From Nocardia sp. BMG111209 (GTDB lineage Bacteria > Actinomycetota > Actinomycetes > Mycobacteriales > Mycobacteriaceae): a DNA stretch of 64,000 nucleotides. The stretch covers positions 2,914,001 to 2,978,000 of the forward strand of contig NZ_KB907307.1 of NCBI RefSeq assembly GCF_000381925.1. The letters run 5' to 3'. Position numbers and translations under genes: made by a program. Below, piece by piece: positions 1 to 7,914 of the stretch. How positions within the stretch are numbered: the first letter of the stretch is position 1; the number at the start of each line of letters is the position of its first letter. The notes beneath the pieces were generated by a model that had not been told where the DNA came from, ran no database searches, and was given only the letters and a program-made list of their open reading frames with translations.

Positions 1-1
1 A

Positions 2-50
2 CCATCATGAACTCTGATGGATAGGCATGTGAAATACCATCTCTTGATGG
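2..50. promoter_or_regulatory. TGATGG-type inverted repeats upstream of the LysR gene
   Basis: Two inverted repeats built from the same half-site precede the LysR gene. CCATCA (2-7) pairs with TGATGG (15-20), and CCATC (37-41) pairs with GATGG (46-50) across a 4-base loop. Repeated half-sites 30-70 bp before a LysR start are typical of autoregulatory or divergent-promoter sites. The window edge hides any divergent gene. Assignment as an operator is inference. Confidence 0.4.
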
Positions 51-81
51 CTCCCATGCCGGGACGCGATAAGGAGATCCG

Positions 82-1029
82 GTGGACCTGAAACAACTGA
101 AGGCACTGGTGACCGTGGCCGAGGTCGGCAGCGTGACCCGGGCGGCGGAGTTGCTGCACCTCGTGCAGCCGGCGGTCACCCGGCAGATCCGCGCGATGGA
201 GACCGAACTCGGCGTCACGCTGTTCGAACGCACCCGCAACGGTATGCAGCTCACCGAGGCGGGCGCGATCATGGCCGAACGCGCCCGGCGGGCGCTGCGC
301 GAACTGGCCCGTGCCACCGCGGAGATCCAGCCCCAGCGCGGCGAGGTCGCCGGGCAGGTCACCGTCGGGCTGCTGGAGAGCACGATCGACACGCTGGCCG
401 AACCGCTGGTGACCGCGGTCAAGGCGAACCATCCGCATATCGAATTGCGAATGCTCACCGGCTATTCCGGCCATCTGCAACGCTGGCTCGACGACGGCGA
501 TCTCGACGTCACGCTGCTGTACAACCTCACCGACACCCCCTCGGTGAACGTCGCGCCGCTGCTGAGCGAGCAGCTGTGGGCGGTGGCGCCGCCGGAGGCC
601 GGACTGCGGGCCGACGAGCCGATCACGCTGGCCGAGGTCGCCGAGCAGTCACTGGTGATGCCCGCTCCCGGGCACGCCCTGCGCGCGCTCATCGACACCG
701 CCGCGGCGCGCAACGACATCCTCTTCGACGTGAGCGTGCAGACCAATTCCCTGGCGCTGCAGAAGCAGTTCGTACTCGGCGGGCACGGGTGGACCATCCT
801 GCCCGGCGCGGGCATCGTCGCGGACGTGTCGGCCGGGTTGCTGAGCGCGGCGCCGTTGTGCGAGCCCGAGATTCGCCGGGTGGTGGTGCTCGGCATGCCG
901 CGCACCGGGCGGTTGCCGGCGGCCGCGGAGGTCGTCGCGCAGGAACTGGTCCGGCAGGTGCGCACCGCGGTCCAGGCGGGGCGCTGGCCGTCCGCGCGCT
1001 GGAAGGATCACGCCGCCACCGACCGGTAG
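82..1029 (+). CDS. LysR-family transcriptional regulator
   Basis: A 315-residue LysR-type regulator. Residues about 5-60 form the winged helix-turn-helix (AAELLHLVQPAVTRQIRAME, then LFERTRNGMQLTEAG), and residues about 90-300 form the periplasmic-binding-protein-like effector domain (VTVGLLESTIDTLAEPLV onward). The length matches the family norm of about 300. The GTG start is chosen because AAGGAG lies 5 bases upstream (71-76). The effector cannot be read from sequence. The 3-prime neighbour in the same direction is a secreted glycine-zipper gene 166 bp away, which has its own promoter-like region, so the real target may be upstream of the window. Confidence 0.9.
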   Translation: MDLKQLKALVTVAEVGSVTRAAELLHLVQPAVTRQIRAMETELGVTLFERTRNGMQLTEAGAIMAERARRALRELARATAEIQPQRGEVAGQVTVGLLESTIDTLAEPLVTAVKANHPHIELRMLTGYSGHLQRWLDDGDLDVTLLYNLTDTPSVNVAPLLSEQLWAVAPPEAGLRADEPITLAEVAEQSLVMPAPGHALRALIDTAAARNDILFDVSVQTNSLALQKQFVLGGHGWTILPGAGIVADVSAGLLSAAPLCEPEIRRVVVLGMPRTGRLPAAAEVVAQELVRQVRTAVQAGRWPSARWKDHAATDR

Positions 1030-1066
1030 AACACGATACTGTTTTGCCAGAACCACGATCGTCCGT

Positions 1067-1113
1067 ATGGCAATGCCATTCTCGAAGTATGACATCGGTG
1101 TATGCCGACATAC
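1067..1113. promoter_or_regulatory. Two palindromes upstream of the first glycine-zipper pair
   Basis: The 166-bp gap between the LysR gene and the first glycine-zipper gene holds ATGGCA-A-TGCCAT (1067-1079), a perfect 13-bp palindrome. It is followed by GTATG-CCGA-CATAC (1100-1113). Both lie 80-130 bp before the start codon, where operators often sit. The binding protein is unknown; the adjacent LysR protein is one candidate. Confidence 0.4.
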
Positions 1114-1195
1114 GGGATTGTTATTTCTCAGATGTGTTCTGCATCACTCATGATTTGCGGGCATCGGCACCGCACATGAGAGAGAGCCAGAACCC

Positions 1196-1741
1196 ATGAA
1201 CCAGGTCTCCAGGGTGACAGCGCTTTTCGCGCTCGCTGTCGCCGCGTCCGCTGTCACCGCGGGCACCGCCGCCGCGGCTCCGTCCAGTACGGACAACGCG
1301 GTCGCGGTCGCCGGCCCGCTCGTGTCCGAATCCGTTGCCGCCCCCGCCGCCGAGCCGGTCGACGAGCACCAGGCTCCCGCCGCGGCCCCCGGCGGGCCCG
1401 TGGATCCGAATGCCGAGTACACCAAGGCGTTCGACGCGATCGCCATGGCGTGGGGCACCGACTCCACCATGGGCCGCGTGATCGGCTCCGGGCTCGGCGC
1501 GGTCGTCGGCTGTGGCCTCGGGGCGGTGACCGCGGGTTCGCTGGTCGTGGCCGTACCGGTCCTCACCCCGGTCATGGCGATCGGTGGCTGTGTCGTCGGC
1601 GCCGGCACCGCCGGATTCCTCGGCGGCACCATCGGCAGCATCGTCACCGGCGCCGGACCGCTGGCCGACGCGGCCGGGCAGGAGTACGCGAACCTGCACT
1701 CCAAGGGCCTGATCGCGCAACCGCTGCCGGACGCCCAGTAA
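1196..1741 (+). CDS. Secreted glycine-zipper protein (type A of an A/B pair, copy 1)
   Basis: A 181-residue exported protein of unknown function. Residues 1-28 are a Sec signal peptide (LFALAVAASAVTAGTAAAAP, likely cleaved after the Ala run). Residues about 30-75 are an Ala/Pro-rich linker ending in VDPNAEY. Residues about 95-155 are a hydrophobic glycine-zipper core rich in GxxxG, with Cys106 and Cys132 in matching GC contexts. The tail is ADAAGQEYANLHSKGLI. The same architecture, Cys pair and tail recur in the protein at 53086-53748. It is followed 34 bp later by its type B partner, so the two are probably co-transcribed. The fold suggests membrane association or a small pore, which is inference only. 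Confidence 0.75.
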   Translation: MNQVSRVTALFALAVAASAVTAGTAAAAPSSTDNAVAVAGPLVSESVAAPAAEPVDEHQAPAAAPGGPVDPNAEYTKAFDAIAMAWGTDSTMGRVIGSGLGAVVGCGLGAVTAGSLVVAVPVLTPVMAIGGCVVGAGTAGFLGGTIGSIVTGAGPLADAAGQEYANLHSKGLIAQPLPDAQ

Positions 1742-1775
1742 CCACCCCTTCGGCTTATCCAGAAACGAGCAGACC

Positions 1776-2510
1776 ATGAAGGTGAAGACCCAGGGCGCGA
1801 CCCTGACCGCCCTGACCGCGATGGCGGCGGTGGCGATCGCCGCGGGAACGGCCAACGCCGACACCGTGTCCCAGGACCCCCAGCAGAAATCGATCACCGT
1901 CGATCTGGCCCCCGGCGTGCAGTACACCGGCAATGTGGCCCAGAACGCGGCCGTGATCAACACGCCGATCGGCAGCGTCGCGATGCGCGCGGGCCAGATC
2001 GGTATCCAGGACGCGGCCGGTAACGCGCTGTACGGGGCTCCCGTCCAGGCGATCTCGCCCGCCGACACCGGTGTGGCGGCACCCGCGCCTGCCGCCGCAT
2101 CGGTGGCCGAGGTCACCGATCCCGCCGCGGCCCCGGTGGGCCGGCAGGCCCAGCCGGTCGGCGACTTCAACTCCGACCTGCACACCGCCATCGAGACCGC
2201 CAACGGTCAGATGGGCCTGGCGATGGGGGTCGGCGTGCTCGGCGGCTCGATCGTCGGGATCATCGCCGGCTGCCCGTTCGGCATCGCCACCGGCGGTACC
2301 CTGATGGCGCTGGCCTCGCTCGGCACCCTCACCGTGCCCGCCATCGTCGCGAGCTGCCTGGTCGGCGCGACCGCGGTCGGCGGCCTCGGCGCCACCGTCG
2401 GCGGCGTTCTCGCGGCGGTGCCGGTGGGCATCGCCACCGGTGTCTCGACCTTCAACCAGCTCCAGGCGCAGCACGGATCCGCCCCGCAGGCGGCACCGGC
2501 CAACAGCTGA
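1776..2510 (+). CDS. Secreted glycine-zipper protein with N-terminal beta domain (type B, copy 1)
   Basis: A 244-residue exported protein. Residues 1-29 are a signal peptide ending in GTANA. Residues about 38-90 form a predicted beta-rich domain (SITVDLAPGVQYTG, INTPIGSVAMRAGQIGIQDA) that matches the copy-2 partner at 53771-54439 segment by segment. Residues about 145-235 form a glycine-zipper core with Cys166 and Cys194 at nearly the spacing seen in the type A protein. The tail is Gln/Ala-rich. I believe the beta domain belongs to a domain of unknown function common in Nocardia and Rhodococcus secreted proteins; that comes from memory, without a search. It is likely co-expressed with the preceding gene. 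Confidence 0.75.
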   Translation: MKVKTQGATLTALTAMAAVAIAAGTANADTVSQDPQQKSITVDLAPGVQYTGNVAQNAAVINTPIGSVAMRAGQIGIQDAAGNALYGAPVQAISPADTGVAAPAPAAASVAEVTDPAAAPVGRQAQPVGDFNSDLHTAIETANGQMGLAMGVGVLGGSIVGIIAGCPFGIATGGTLMALASLGTLTVPAIVASCLVGATAVGGLGATVGGVLAAVPVGIATGVSTFNQLQAQHGSAPQAAPANS

Positions 2511-2528
2511 GCGCACTCCTGCGCCAGT

Positions 2529-4016
2529 ATGGTTCCCATGATGCAGTATCCGATGTTCATCGACGGGAAGGATCATTCTCCTCTCGGGAGAGAGTGGTTC
2601 TCCACCGATAACCCCTATCTGGGCACCTCCTGGGCGCAGATCGCGAAGGGCGGCGCCGACGATGTCGACGCCGCCGTCACGGCCGCACACCGGGCCTTCA
2701 CCTCCGGTCCCTGGCCGGAATTCACCCCCAGTCAGCGCGGCGCGCTGCTGCGCAAGCTCGGCGACGTGCTCGCCGAGCACGCGCAGCGGCTGGCCGAACT
2801 GGAGACCCGCGACAACGGCAAGCTCTACGCCGAGATGTTCGCGCAGGTCTCCTACCTGCCGCAGTGGTTCTACTACTACGGCGGGCTGGCGGACAAGGCC
2901 GAGGGCACGGTGCTGCCGCTGGACAAGAAGGGCTACTTCGCGTACACGAAGAAGGAGCCGGTCGGCGTGGTCGGCATCATCACGCCGTGGAATTCGCCGC
3001 TGATGCTGCTCACCTGGAAGCTGGCGCCCGCGCTGGCGGCCGGCTGCACGGTGGTGATCAAGCCGTCGGAGTTCACCTCCGCGTCCGCCGTCGAACTGGT
3101 GCGGCTGTTCGACGAGGCGGGTGTGCCGCCCGGGGTGATCAACGTGGTCACCGGATTCGGCGCGGACGTCGGCTCACCGCTGGTCGAACATCCGCTGATC
3201 CGCAAGATCAGCTTCACCGGCTCGGACGGCACCGGCCGGTTCATCGGATCCGCGGCGGCCAAGGACTTCAAGCACGTCAGCCTCGAATTGGGCGGCAAGT
3301 CACCGAATATCGTGTTCGCCGACGCGGATCTGGACGCCGCGGTCAACGGCGTGGTGTCGGGGATCTTCGCGGCCACCGGGCAGACCTGCCTGGCCGGCTC
3401 GCGGCTGCTCGTACAGCGCGAGATCCACGACGAATTCGTCGGCCGCGTCGTGGAATTGGCGAAATCGGCGCGGATGGGCGATCCGCGTGACGAGACCACC
3501 CAGGTCGGCCCGGTCACCACGCCGCCGCAGTACCGGAAGGTGCTCGACTACATCGACGTGGCGAAAGCCGAAGGCGCACAGGTGGTTCTGGGTGGCGGAC
3601 CGGCGCAGCGGCCGGAATGCGGCAACGGCTGGTTCGTGGAGCCGACCATCTTCACCGGCGTCGACAACTCGATGCGGATCGCGCAGGAGGAGGTGTTCGG
3701 CCCGGTACTCGCCGTCATCCCCTTCGACGACGAGGAGCATGCCGTCGCCCTCGCCAACGACGTGCGGTTCGGCCTCGCGGCCGGCGTCTGGACCTCCGAC
3801 ATCGGCCGCGGATTCCGCATGGCCGACCGCATCCGCTCCGGCACGGTGTGGGTGAACACCTATCGTGCGGTGAGCTATCTGGCCCCCTTCGGCGGGTTCA
3901 AGGACTCCGGCATCGGCCGGGAGAACGGCATCGCCGCCGTCGAGGAATACCTCGAGAACAAGACCGTGTGGATCAACACCGGTGCGCCGGTGGGCAATCC
4001 GTTCGTCATCCGCTGA
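2529..4016 (+). CDS. NAD(P)-dependent aldehyde dehydrogenase
   Basis: A 495-residue ALDH-superfamily enzyme oxidising an unspecified aldehyde to the acid. The Rossmann region carries the ITPWNSPL and IKPSE cofactor motifs. The general-base Glu lies in LELGGKSPN (about residue 252), and the catalytic Cys lies in GQTCLAGSR (about residue 287). The length is normal for the family. Three ATG codons (2529, 2538, 2541) are possible starts and none has a convincing ribosome binding site; the third (MQYPMF) looks most natural. It begins 18 bp after the type B glycine-zipper gene and could be read through from it. A terminator hairpin follows. The substrate is unknown; proximity to the mycofactocin locus, which serves alcohol and aldehyde metabolism, is suggestive only. 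Confidence 0.9.
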   Translation: MVPMMQYPMFIDGKDHSPLGREWFSTDNPYLGTSWAQIAKGGADDVDAAVTAAHRAFTSGPWPEFTPSQRGALLRKLGDVLAEHAQRLAELETRDNGKLYAEMFAQVSYLPQWFYYYGGLADKAEGTVLPLDKKGYFAYTKKEPVGVVGIITPWNSPLMLLTWKLAPALAAGCTVVIKPSEFTSASAVELVRLFDEAGVPPGVINVVTGFGADVGSPLVEHPLIRKISFTGSDGTGRFIGSAAAKDFKHVSLELGGKSPNIVFADADLDAAVNGVVSGIFAATGQTCLAGSRLLVQREIHDEFVGRVVELAKSARMGDPRDETTQVGPVTTPPQYRKVLDYIDVAKAEGAQVVLGGGPAQRPECGNGWFVEPTIFTGVDNSMRIAQEEVFGPVLAVIPFDDEEHAVALANDVRFGLAAGVWTSDIGRGFRMADRIRSGTVWVNTYRAVSYLAPFGGFKDSGIGRENGIAAVEEYLENKTVWINTGAPVGNPFVIR

Positions 4017-4033
4017 CCCGAACCAATTGGCGG

Positions 4034-4069
4034 GTGTGGGCGCCGGGACCCTCTGACCGGCGCCCACAC
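4034..4069. terminator. Bidirectional stem-loop between convergent genes
   Basis: GTGTGGGCGCCGG (4034-4046) pairs perfectly with CCGGCGCCCACAC (4057-4069) across a 10-base loop. It sits between the convergent aldehyde dehydrogenase and nucleotide cyclase genes. There is no strong T-tract, as is common for actinobacterial terminators. Confidence 0.7.
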
Positions 4070-4089
4070 GGACTTCCCGCACCGCGCGG

Positions 4090-5226
4090 CTAGGCCCGCG
4101 CGCGCTCCACCCGGATCGGCTCGACCGGGCCGACGCCACGAATATCCCGCTCCCCCAGCGACTTCAGTTCGAAGCCCGGATGCCCGGCCAGTTCGCCGGC
4201 CACCTCCGGGGCGGCCAGCACGGTGTGCGGCTCGGCGAGGGCGGTGAGCCGGCTGGCCAGATTCACCGTGGGGCCGAACACATCTCCGAGATAGTGCAGC
4301 ACCGAACCGTGGGCCAGCCCGATCCGGACCCCCGGAATCAGCGAGTCGGTGGCGAACCGCGCCGCCAGCCGGGTCGCGATATCGGCCAGGTCGACCGCGG
4401 TGTCGGTGGTGAACAGCACCTCGTCGCCGAGCATCTTCACCACGTTGCCGCCGCAGTCGGCGACGATCTCGGTGGCGCGGTACTCGAACCGCGCGATCAG
4501 CCGCTTCAGATCGATGTCCGAATACGACCGGCTCAGTTCGGTGAAGCCCACGATATCCGCGAAACCCACACCGGCGACGGGCATCTCGGATTCGGCGGTC
4601 TCGTCCAACCGGCCGATCGCGGTCGACACCTGCCGTCGCCACATCTGCCCGAGTACCCACTGGGCCTCCGGCATCCGCAGCACCAGTTGCTCGACCGCGT
4701 CCCGGCCCACGGCCCGGGAGCGGTCCCGGTGACTGGCGACGATCTCCATCTGCAACTGCGCCAGATAGCCGATCGCCCGACTGAGAATCCTGGTGAGCCG
4801 CAACGATTCCGGCTCGTCGAGCGCCCCGTCGGTGACGTAACCGGTGATCAGGCGCAGCAGTTCGACGTCGGAGGCGGTGAATTCCAGCGCGCCGTCCGGG
4901 GCCTGGGGGTAGCCCAGCGCCCGCCAGTACCGGCGGGCGCGTTGCACCGTGACACCCGCGGCGGTCGCCGCCTCGGCTGCGGTGTAGCACAACGGTTCCC
5001 CGAGACCCGGGGGCACCGGTCCCGAGTCACCGGGGCCCGGCGGGATCGAGTCACCGGGGCCCGGCGGCATCGGATCGCCGGGGCCCGGCAGTACCGAATC
5101 GCCGGGGCCCGGCAGTGTCGAATCGCCGGGGCCCGGCAGTACCGAATCGCCGGGGCCCGGCAGTGTCGAATCGCCGGGGCCCGGCAGCGGCGAATCGCCG
5201 GGGCCCGGCAGCGGCGACGCGGACAC
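4090..5226 (-). CDS. Class III adenylate/guanylate cyclase with octapeptide-repeat N-terminus
   Basis: A 378-residue nucleotide cyclase. Residues about 5-70 are eight tandem octapeptides of the type xLPGPGDS. Residues about 78-190 resemble the helical regulatory domain of mycobacterial cyclases such as Rv1264/Rv2212 (YTAAEAATAAGVTVQRARRY). Residues about 215-375 are the catalytic domain. The metal Asp residues are present in FADIVGF and MLGDEVLF, the Lys in VVKMLGDE favours ATP over GTP, and the transition-state Asn and Arg are in VNLASRL, so activity is expected. The GTG start lies 9 bp after the mftD stop, so the gene is probably co-transcribed with the mycofactocin operon. A start after the repeats is possible but would discard an intact in-frame repeat. 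Confidence 0.88.
   Translation of the reverse strand: MSASPLPGPGDSPLPGPGDSTLPGPGDSVLPGPGDSTLPGPGDSVLPGPGDPMPPGPGDSIPPGPGDSGPVPPGLGEPLCYTAAEAATAAGVTVQRARRYWRALGYPQAPDGALEFTASDVELLRLITGYVTDGALDEPESLRLTRILSRAIGYLAQLQMEIVASHRDRSRAVGRDAVEQLVLRMPEAQWVLGQMWRRQVSTAIGRLDETAESEMPVAGVGFADIVGFTELSRSYSDIDLKRLIARFEYRATEIVADCGGNVVKMLGDEVLFTTDTAVDLADIATRLAARFATDSLIPGVRIGLAHGSVLHYLGDVFGPTVNLASRLTALAEPHTVLAAPEVAGELAGHPGFELKSLGERDIRGVGPVEPIRVERARA
5022..5215. repeat. 24-bp tandem repeat, eight copies, coding
   Basis: About eight head-to-tail copies of a 24-bp unit, containing CCGGGGCCCGGC plus a variable triplet region, encode the PGPGDS octads at the N-terminus of the cyclase. The units keep the reading frame and vary mainly at the first residue of each octad (P, T, V, M, I). 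Copy number is probably unstable through slippage. Confidence 0.85.
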
Positions 5227-5235
5227 GGCCCACCG

Positions 5236-6417
5236 CTACCGGTCGCCGGTGCCGAGGGCGCGCACGAAGTCCGGCGGTAGCAGCACGTCCGAGCGGCTCA
5301 GATCGTGGATCGAGCTGTGCCCCAGGGCCAGTAGCGTGGAATCGATACCGTTGCGCAGCACGTCGAGCACGTTCTCGACGCCGGCCTGGCCGTTGGCGGC
5401 GAGGCCCCACAGGTAGGCGCGGCCGATCATCACCGCGCGAGCGCCGAGGGCCACGGCCTTCACCACATCGCTGCCGCGGCGGATGCCGCCGTCGATCACG
5501 ACCTCGAGCTGATCGCCGACCGCGTCCACGATCGCGGGCAGCGCGCGGATCGAGGCCGGGGTGCCGTCGAGGTTGTTGCCGCCGTGGTTGGACACCGAGA
5601 TGGCGGCCACTCCGGCGTCGACGGCGCGCCGCGCCTCGTCGACCCGGTAGACGCCCTTGAGCAGCAGCGGGCCCTCCCACTGTTCCACCAGCCAGCGCAC
5701 ATCGTCCCAGGACGGCGGCGCGGTGTTCATCCATTCGCCGTACGCACCGAAGAAGGTCGGCACCGTGCCGTCGGCGGCGGCCATATTCGGCGCGGTGAGG
5801 TCCGGGATGTGCCCGGTCCGCGCGAACGACCACAGCCAGCCCGGCCGGCGCAGCGCCTCCGGCGCGAAGCGCATGGCCTCGCGGAAGGTGAGCTTCTCCG
5901 GGATGTGCGGGCTGCCCCAGTCGCGGCCGTAGGAGAACGACCAGTCCAGGGTGAGGATGATCGCCAGCGCCCCGGCCTGCCGGGCCCGGTCCAGGCGGCG
6001 CAGCATATCGTCGCGGGACCCGATCCAGTAGAGCTGGTAGAAGGTCTTCGGATTGGCGGCGATCACATCCTCCACCGGCTTGCTCGCGAACGAGCTCAGC
6101 CCCATCGCGGTGCCGCGGGCGGCGGCGGCGCGCGCCACGGCCACCTCGCCGTCCGGATGCACCGCCTGCACCCCGGTCGGGGAGATGATCACCGGCAGCG
6201 AGATCTCCTGTCCCAGAAAGGTGGTGGACAGGTCGCGCTTACCGGACATGCCCGCGGTCAGTGGCGCGAAGCCGATCTCGTCGAAGGCGCTCATGTTGTC
6301 CCGATAGGTGACGCCCTTCTCCGAACCGGCCAGCAGCGCGCTGTACACCGACGGCGGCAGTCGCTTCTGCGCGCGACGCTGCGCCTCGGCCACGGTCTCG
6401 AACCAGCCACCGGCCAT
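5236..6417 (-). CDS. mftD: Pre-mycofactocin synthase, FMN-dependent (MftD)
   Basis: A 393-residue member of the FMN-dependent alpha-hydroxyacid dehydrogenase family. In mycofactocin biosynthesis MftD oxidatively deaminates the Val-Tyr-derived AHDP intermediate to give redox-active pre-mycofactocin. FMN and substrate motifs are visible: PTGVQAVHPDGEVAVARAA near residue 80, SNHGGNNLDGT near 280, and IDGGIRRGSDVVKAVALGA followed by MIGRAYLWGL near 310-345. The ATG start has AGGAG 8 bases upstream. In mycobacteria mftD normally follows mftC; here it comes after mftF and is followed by a cyclase 9 bp downstream. Confidence 0.93.
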   Translation of the reverse strand: MAGGWFETVAEAQRRAQKRLPPSVYSALLAGSEKGVTYRDNMSAFDEIGFAPLTAGMSGKRDLSTTFLGQEISLPVIISPTGVQAVHPDGEVAVARAAAARGTAMGLSSFASKPVEDVIAANPKTFYQLYWIGSRDDMLRRLDRARQAGALAIILTLDWSFSYGRDWGSPHIPEKLTFREAMRFAPEALRRPGWLWSFARTGHIPDLTAPNMAAADGTVPTFFGAYGEWMNTAPPSWDDVRWLVEQWEGPLLLKGVYRVDEARRAVDAGVAAISVSNHGGNNLDGTPASIRALPAIVDAVGDQLEVVIDGGIRRGSDVVKAVALGARAVMIGRAYLWGLAANGQAGVENVLDVLRNGIDSTLLALGHSSIHDLSRSDVLLPPDFVRALGTGDR

Positions 6418-6486
6418 GAAAGTCTCCTTGTTGCAGTATTGTTCGGCGCGGCCCGGTCGGGCCGCGATGGAATGTGTTGGTGCGTC

Positions 6487-7914
6487 TCAGTTGCCGCGCA
6501 TGCGTGGGCGGACGAACTTCGGGCGCAACGGCTTCCAGGTTCGGTTTCGCACGCACCCGGTATAGACGCCGGCGCCGTAGGCCACGTCGTCGGCGAGCCG
6601 GTACGCGGCGGTGCGCAGCGGACGACCGTCGGCGCCGTCGCGCAGGCCGGTCGCCAGGAGCAGTGCGGCCAGGGCCAGCCGCCGGCCCCAGCGGCGCCGG
6701 CCGCCGGGCAGGGCCGCCGCCAGTATCAGCGGCGCCGCGAACTGCGTTGCGTATCTTCCGGTTTCGACGGCGGTGCGGTGGACACCGGCGGCTGTCGCGC
6801 CGAGGGCGAGATCGGCCGGCACCCCGGCGCGGTCGAGCGGCACCGCGACGGTGGCGGCGCTGCCGATCGCCCCGGCCAGCGCCAGCGACGGCCGCCGGGC
6901 AATCAGCCCGAACACCGTCAGCACCGCCCAGGGATGCACGATCAGCGGCGGCACGCTGCCCGGATGCAGTTGTGCCAGTGGCGCGGCCGAGGTGCCGTAG
7001 CGGAAGCGCCGGGCCAGCAGCCGCGGCAGCGCGACCGGCTCCTCGTGCGCGACCCGCACGGCCGGGTCGTAGCGCACCCGCCAGCCCGCCTCGTGCAGCC
7101 GCCACACCAGGTCGACGTCCTCGCCGACACGCAGGTCGGGATCGAAAGCCTCACCGTCCCAGCCGACATCGAGTACGGCGCCGCGGCGCACCAGCAGCGC
7201 GGCGGTGGGTACATAGGCCACCGCGCCCTGCGGCTGCACCCGCGCCGGGCGGTCACCGAGATCCAGTCCGCAGCGGCGGGTATGTCCGCCGGTGGGCAGC
7301 GTGACGATCCGCGGCGCCACCGCGGCCACCACCGGATCGGCGAAATGCCCTGCGAGACTGTCGATCCAGTCCGGCTCCGGCACACAGTCGCTGTCCAGGA
7401 AGGCGATCAGCTCGGTGCGGACCCGGCGCAGCGCGGTGTTGCGCGCCGCTGCGGGACCGCGGTTGCGGTCGTGCCGGATCAGCGTCACCCCCGGGCGGTC
7501 GGCCACGGCGGCCAGCGATACCGGATCGTCGGAGCCGTCGTCGATCACGACCACCGGATAGTCCGCGCCGAGGGCGTCCAGGCAGCGCGCCAGCATGGCG
7601 GCGCGGTCGCGGATCGGGATCACCACGGTGAGATTGGGCCGGACCTCCGGCCGCGGCGGCCGCGGATGCGCGAGACCCGAATCGGTCAGCCGGCGGGCCA
7701 GCACCCCGGCGGCCCGGCTGGTCACCGGCCCCGCCTCCAGCTGCTGCCACAACCGGCTCCCGGCGGGGGTCAATCGCAGGACGCGCGAAGGGGTTCCGCC
7801 CCACCAGAGATTCCCGGGCAGCAGTCGCACGCTCGCGTCCGGTACCACGTGGAATCCGGTCGGCAGTGGATCGATCGCGCTGAGTGTTGTAGCCAGCGCA
7901 TAGTTCTCGGTCAC
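6487..7914 (-). CDS. mftF: Mycofactocin glycosyltransferase (MftF)
   Basis: A 475-residue protein. The first 95 residues hold a small MftF-specific N-terminal region, followed by a GT-A (GT2) glycosyltransferase domain. Motifs include VVIPIRDRAAML, the nucleotide-binding VVIDDGSDD, the metal-binding LDSDCVP and the acceptor-side GEDVDLVWRL. The C-terminal third has hydrophobic helices (HPWAVLTVFGLIA and following). MftF attaches the beta-1,4-glucan chain to the mycofactocin aglycon, probably at the membrane. The GTG start at 7914 overlaps the upstream SDR stop codon as GTGA, indicating translational coupling; the frame stays open upstream but only antisense to the SDR. Confidence 0.92.
   Translation of the reverse strand: MTENYALATTLSAIDPLPTGFHVVPDASVRLLPGNLWWGGTPSRVLRLTPAGSRLWQQLEAGPVTSRAAGVLARRLTDSGLAHPRPPRPEVRPNLTVVIPIRDRAAMLARCLDALGADYPVVVIDDGSDDPVSLAAVADRPGVTLIRHDRNRGPAAARNTALRRVRTELIAFLDSDCVPEPDWIDSLAGHFADPVVAAVAPRIVTLPTGGHTRRCGLDLGDRPARVQPQGAVAYVPTAALLVRRGAVLDVGWDGEAFDPDLRVGEDVDLVWRLHEAGWRVRYDPAVRVAHEEPVALPRLLARRFRYGTSAAPLAQLHPGSVPPLIVHPWAVLTVFGLIARRPSLALAGAIGSAATVAVPLDRAGVPADLALGATAAGVHRTAVETGRYATQFAAPLILAAALPGGRRRWGRRLALAALLLATGLRDGADGRPLRTAAYRLADDVAYGAGVYTGCVRNRTWKPLRPKFVRPRMRGN

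Noticed and set aside
5022..5215. Regular repeats that could suggest a CRISPR array
   Set aside because: Units are contiguous without spacers, keep frame and encode a peptide repeat; no cas genes are present.
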